Positions 61,401 to 64,000 of a DNA stretch of 64,000 nt are shown piece after piece. The DNA is from a virus. The DNA lies in IMG/VR virus record IMGVR_UViG_3300033571_026375, positions 1 through 64,000 of that record, one strand, 5' to 3'. The position numbers and the translations under genes were made by a program. The notes below the pieces were generated by a model. The model made no database searches, was not told the origin of the DNA, and worked only from the letters and a program-made list of their open reading frames with translations. Each line of letters opens with the position of its first letter. The first letter of the stretch is position 1.

Positions 61401-62921
61401 GGTACTATAGCCTATATTATTAATGCCTAACATCAAACTATTAGTCACGGTGCTACTACTACGAGAAGGAGAGCCCGAGATATTTCCGTCAGATGTAACT
61501 CTCATACCACTATTATTATTTAATGCTCCAATAATAATATTATTATTACTAGTTAAAGCACTAAAATTATTAGGACCTAATACAATATTATTTTTAGCAG
61601 TACCGCTTATATTATTATTATTACCCATCACCAGAGTATTAGTGATAGTGGATGATTTATTGTTTTGTCCTACAATTACTAAATCATTGGCTTCTCCGCT
61701 CGACGTATCATTAGTTAAACCTATGATAGTACTATTATTTAAGATATTATCAATCTGATTACCAAGACCCATAACAACGGATCTGCTACTATCAGATACA
61801 TCAATATCATTACCTATGAATAAACCACTAGAAACTCCGACAGGATTAATACTATTTCCTATAGATACTATATTAAAGCCGCTTATGCTAGATGAACCAC
61901 CATAAACTAAATTATTATTTCCACTAATAGAAGTATTGGTGCCTATAGCGGAGTTATTGGCTCCTGTTATAGTAACATTATTACCAATAAATACATTATT
62001 TATGCCAGTAGCTCTAACATCAGATCCCATACCTACGCCTGATGAACCGCCTATATTTGCATTATTAAATAAACCAATAATTTTATTTGTATTTATAGAT
62101 AATGTATTATTATTGCCTAATAATATATTCTCTGACCCAGAAACTGTTGAATTATTTGCTACTACAACATTGGTATATCCACTTACAAATGTATTATTGC
62201 CTAGCAACAAGATATTAATCCCAGATAACCCGGCAGTATTAGATACGCAAATAGCATTAGATGCGTTGATATCAATATTATTTCCTAATAATAAACCAGA
62301 ATAAACAGTACCAGCGTTATTAGAACCTAGATCTATATATAGTAAACCAGATAGAGTATTATTTGACCCCAGAACATTATATGAGTATCCATTAATAATA
62401 TTTAATCCACCAAGAACAGTATTGGCAGTATTAGCTCTAAAAACTGTACTCAAAGTACCAGTATGATCAACATTAAAGATAATTTCGCCGCTAGTAGCTG
62501 ATGTAGTCGGATTTAAAACTTTTGATCGTATCTGAGCATAATTTATAGTTTGACTATTAGTATCATGACCAGCTAAATCTATAGTAGAAGGATAGCTGCC
62601 GGATTCTGGAGAAATACCGGGATTGTGCAAGAGCAGCAGTCTTACACCAGTAGGACAGTTTGTGGTTCCTTCTATTTTGAGGCCGTCATATGCACAAGGA
62701 GCTATAACGTGCAAAGCAGCATCGGGATTTTTATCTCCCAACCCTAAGCGACCGGTCGAAGCATCATAATATAAAAAGCTGTTTGTGCCAGATACGGCGA
62801 AATCTATATTTTGTCCGTTTCTGTTAAAAACAGTATTAACACCGGAAGTATCTGATATAATATTATCATATCCTGTACCAGAGCCTAGATATAATATTCC
62901 GGAAATTATATTGTCTGACAT
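58455..62921 (-). CDS. Large YadA-head-like tail fibre/adhesin (1488 residues)
   Basis: Residues about 168-620 and 745-790 are a left-handed beta-roll-like repeat (L-G-N-N-x-x-I/V-S-G-x-x-x-x-x-I/V-G), the signature of YadA/Hep-Hag heads of trimeric adhesins. Before it is an R-L-G-L-G-D-K-N-P-D-A-A-L-H-V motif (about 58-72), common in phage fibres. V-G-I-N-T-S-V-P-R-S-T-L-D-V-S-G near 825-845 marks a second module of the same kind. It follows the tape-measure gene and is 9 bases from the paralogous tail proteins. It probably forms a trimeric side fibre or central tail fibre that binds the host. The nucleotide sequence is low-complexity, which creates long spurious open frames on the other strand. 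Confidence 0.75.
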   Translation of the reverse strand: MSDNIISGILYLGSGTGYDNIISDTSGVNTVFNRNGQNIDFAVSGTNSFLYYDASTGRLGLGDKNPDAALHVIAPCAYDGLKIEGTTNCPTGVRLLLLHNPGISPESGSYPSTIDLAGHDTNSQTINYAQIRSKVLNPTTSATSGEIIFNVDHTGTLSTVFRANTANTVLGGLNIINGYSYNVLGSNNTLSGLLYIDLGSNNAGTVYSGLLLGNNIDINASNAICVSNTAGLSGINILLLGNNTFVSGYTNVVVANNSTVSGSENILLGNNNTLSINTNKIIGLFNNANIGGSSGVGMGSDVRATGINNVFIGNNVTITGANNSAIGTNTSISGNNNLVYGGSSSISGFNIVSIGNSINPVGVSSGLFIGNDIDVSDSSRSVVMGLGNQIDNILNNSTIIGLTNDTSSGEANDLVIVGQNNKSSTITNTLVMGNNNNISGTAKNNIVLGPNNFSALTSNNNIIIGALNNNSGMRVTSDGNISGSPSRSSSTVTNSLMLGINNIGYSTTNTTIVGNKNYLNGSNFNSIGSFNNIKNTSNTQNIGNNNFILGDFTNILGGRVTSIGSSSIINNPSKRPVYSFGDGNILFGNNEIVVSGLCIGDNNDLLGLNNIVYGKNNFIGRSRNPCIVDAATVIINGDVTANYKNGDRVLVSIVNPAATDNIYIRLVDSVSYQNVDGLTLINLSEGIAPVGVDYGVQSTFDGSLPSPSVTVSGWVMPYQNGNDLTDPVGDPLYGDSNIVIGDSNRYPNTSGLILGRSNSVTGVNNIVIGYGITNYTNNSVQIGSNNANKIYFDDDTIVFNTGLSQSTVILNSRLAGTTLLANLAQNRVGINTSVPRSTLDVSGTLTTNTLRVGLSGIPGYTLTSDASGNATWQFPVNLSGINNGILYRINNKVASGISELVFNPVSKFLTYLKPSATNIGDFEDAFILTPSGLFINDTVDDNSSYNITVKGSGVGLIEGVEGYDLRVNLLKTLPKYNAIQFYNITGVSGHFYRYSITDQVFLPLNLTGTLLNVSNTDGALQVRNMPGNTVLFSNRNSLASGSNDIKFFSNDKVLTIGSTGVLSDVQTLNFAGFTDTTSNIILGSTSSFGTVINNAGYGQPFSVMNSGANFPNARYGLHYNTANGILGVNIAPDATIRQTAGGGATQWQNITANKLVVPGRIYTEGLQIILNGNQFPPIGQRYLRVNDDGVVSFSALDISPQFSGIFPIYAQPRTQGSANIDIGILNRRPGNNTNLSTDDNGLNLVWDGVKWNTDLRGARFYQPDSSSTNDNLIPGLLIGPGGRKNSCNNTHVFAGTPFLDTNIDPQYRGSSQLSRFYLKGRTSNNSNTELVSDFTKDVSPLPSPTNTISTRYLYTPSSSNLIEWNGKSVWLYKAQFCGLAYSIVAGAEQENNPRAVAGTLEGAFLTYRDNQNTRQAVILGTPNITVYKSSLLNWGSEDPIYATGVTDGNAQRLAFVTRGLADYRILWNTTVDIQQLNHPSGINLSASF

Positions 62922-62933
62922 TTTTAACTTTCT

Positions 62934-64000
62934 TTATTGTGGTGGTTCTTCGTTACCTACGCGATTTTGATTAAGTGCTGTATTGACATTTCCTCTTACA
63001 ATATCTCCTAATGGACCTTCCAATAGTTTTTGTAGTGCTTCTGCTCCGTTAACATTAATCTCCAATGGCTTCTGTTGTGTTAGAGTTAAATTAATTTGTG
63101 GTGGAATATTAAGTTTTTGTAATTGGCCAATAAATCTATCAAAGGTGGCGGTAAATTGGGCTAATTTATCAAAATCAGGTCCGCCACTATTAGATACACC
63201 ACTAGTGCCTCCGCCAGATTCATCCGTCATTCCGCCATATTGCCTATACATAATAGGACCGCCCGCTTGCTTATATACTACAGGACCACCATTATTAAAT
63301 CTATTACTATTAATATCTTGTAATAAAGCAAGATTATTCCTGGTAGCATTTCTATTAACTACAAATTCACCAGGAGTGAGCATAGCAGGCACAGTATCAG
63401 TTCCTTTGGGCTGATAAGGAATTAACATGCCATTATTAGCATAAATTAATCCTCCGTACTGTTTACCAACAGGCGGATTCGCTCCTCCTGCTCCTGGTGC
63501 TGGTAAACCTACCGCTGTTGAGCCCGGTAAAGATACTGAGCCCACTTCTTTATTTAATTCTAACCATCCTTCGTATAGCGCTTTTCCTTCTGCCTGGCCA
63601 TGCTTTATTTGAGCATCTAGAATATCATAGTAAGTAAATCCAGGATTTTGTACCGACTCATAATTTCTAGCATTACCTGTTAGAGATTGTATAGCTACAG
63701 AAGATCTTTGAACGACACCTAATAAATACTGAAAGCGTTGTTGAGCCGTTGCTCTTTCTGCATTTATGAGAGCAGCCTTTTGATCGGACGATGCTTTTGC
63801 TATTTTATCTTCAACCATAGTTATAACTTGATCTTTAGTTAGATCTTCGTTAATAGCGTTTGCATCAAGTGCATCAAACAGATTACGAGCTTGCTTTATC
63901 TGATTATCTATTTCAAAAAATAATGGCGCTCTATTTCCAAATTTTTTATATCCGCTTAATATTTGAGTTTGTTCTTGACGTTCTTCGTGTCTTTGTCTCG
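62934..64000 (-). CDS. Tail tape-measure protein, C-terminal part (continues beyond window)
   Basis: The frame is open from the right edge to its stop near 62934 (355 residues visible). An internal ATG at 63818 is not the true start, because the frame reads on with coherent charged helical sequence (E-E-R-Q-E-Q-T-Q near the edge). The C-terminal portion has the hallmark G-T-D-T-V-P-A-M-L-T-P-G-E-F-V-V-N-R motif found at the ends of many tape-measure proteins, flanked by Gly-rich Y-G-G repeats. It sets tail length and is ejected with DNA. It is the upstream gene of the minus-strand tail module. Confidence 0.75.
   Translation of the reverse strand, partial: RQRHEERQEQTQILSGYKKFGNRAPLFFEIDNQIKQARNLFDALDANAINEDLTKDQVITMVEDKIAKASSDQKAALINAERATAQQRFQYLLGVVQRSSVAIQSLTGNARNYESVQNPGFTYYDILDAQIKHGQAEGKALYEGWLELNKEVGSVSLPGSTAVGLPAPGAGGANPPVGKQYGGLIYANNGMLIPYQPKGTDTVPAMLTPGEFVVNRNATRNNLALLQDINSNRFNNGGPVVYKQAGGPIMYRQYGGMTDESGGGTSGVSNSGGPDFDKLAQFTATFDRFIGQLQKLNIPPQINLTLTQQKPLEINVNGAEALQKLLEGPLGDIVRGNVNTALNQNRVGNEEPPQ

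Noticed and set aside
58693-62970. Several long plus-strand open frames opposite the YadA-like gene
   Set aside because: They are mirror frames of repetitive Asn/Ser/Gly codons, rich in Leu/Ile/Pro without ribosome binding sites, and lie entirely within a well-supported minus-strand gene.
1-64000. CRISPR arrays, insertion sequences, integrase, rRNA
   Set aside because: No regularly spaced identical repeats outside protein-coding repeats, no transposase or integrase motifs and no rRNA-like sequence were found when reading both strands.

Overview
The window is a stretch of an AT-rich, gene-dense genome of a large tailed double-stranded DNA bacteriophage. Evidence for this is the T4-type set of replication and nucleotide genes, the tail proteins (tape measure, baseplate-hub-like, fibre/adhesin), very short intergenic gaps, and the many ATGA or TAATG start/stop overlaps. 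No integrase, tRNA, rRNA, CRISPR array or insertion sequence was seen. The host cannot be named. A YfaP/DUF2135-like domain behind a membrane anchor, the Cys-rich proteins and the degenerate papain-like structural protein recall proteins of Planctomycetota and related environmental phages, but this is a weak hint. The phage appears to use host RNA polymerase, because near-consensus sigma-70 promoters are present.

Layout. (1) 1-7499, plus strand: two small membrane proteins (one GlsB/YeaQ-like), then a promoter and four adhesin or tail-fibre-like genes. Two of these share an N-terminal domain and one contains a degenerate papain-like domain. (2) 7496-14061, plus: a sugar cassette behind a TTGACG-N17-TATAAT promoter, with a cupin, HAD phosphatase, heptose-7-phosphate kinase (HldA-like), heptose-1-phosphate nucleotidyltransferase (HldC-like), TylF-type methyltransferase, heptosyltransferase-family GT9 genes (one split in two), a GT4 and a ColD-like DegT enzyme carrying His in place of the PLP lysine. 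(3) 14120-17780: nucleotide metabolism (dCMP deaminase, a 49-residue membrane protein, NrdB, NrdA, MazG-like). (4) 17842-32320: PhoH-like ATPase, HNH nuclease, FmdB zinc ribbon, several unknowns, UvsX/RecA, PD-(D/E)XK nucleases, DnaB helicase, primase, dNMP kinase, a DNA polymerase III alpha subunit split over two genes with a DnaQ-like exonuclease between them, and SSB with its own promoter and a UUCG hairpin. (5) 32417-38448: a second run of seven glycosyltransferase-like or unknown genes. (6) 38429-41178: homing-type nuclease, a candidate annealing protein, a zinc-ribbon protein and the DUF2135-like membrane protein. (7) 64000-41165, minus strand: the tail module, running from the tape-measure C-terminus through a 1488-residue YadA-like adhesin, two paralogous tail proteins, a 1775-residue hub-like protein and a 2772-residue giant, to a small Cys-rich protein. 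It converges on the plus-strand genes at 41165-41178.

How it fits together. The replication genes form a largely self-sufficient replisome that uses a bacterial-type (C family) polymerase. The nucleotide genes supply dNTPs. The two carbohydrate blocks could remodel host surface polysaccharide or decorate virion proteins or DNA. The most notable items are the ADP-heptose-type cassette, the split PolIII alpha, the second divergent glycosyltransferase run and the exceptionally large tail proteins.
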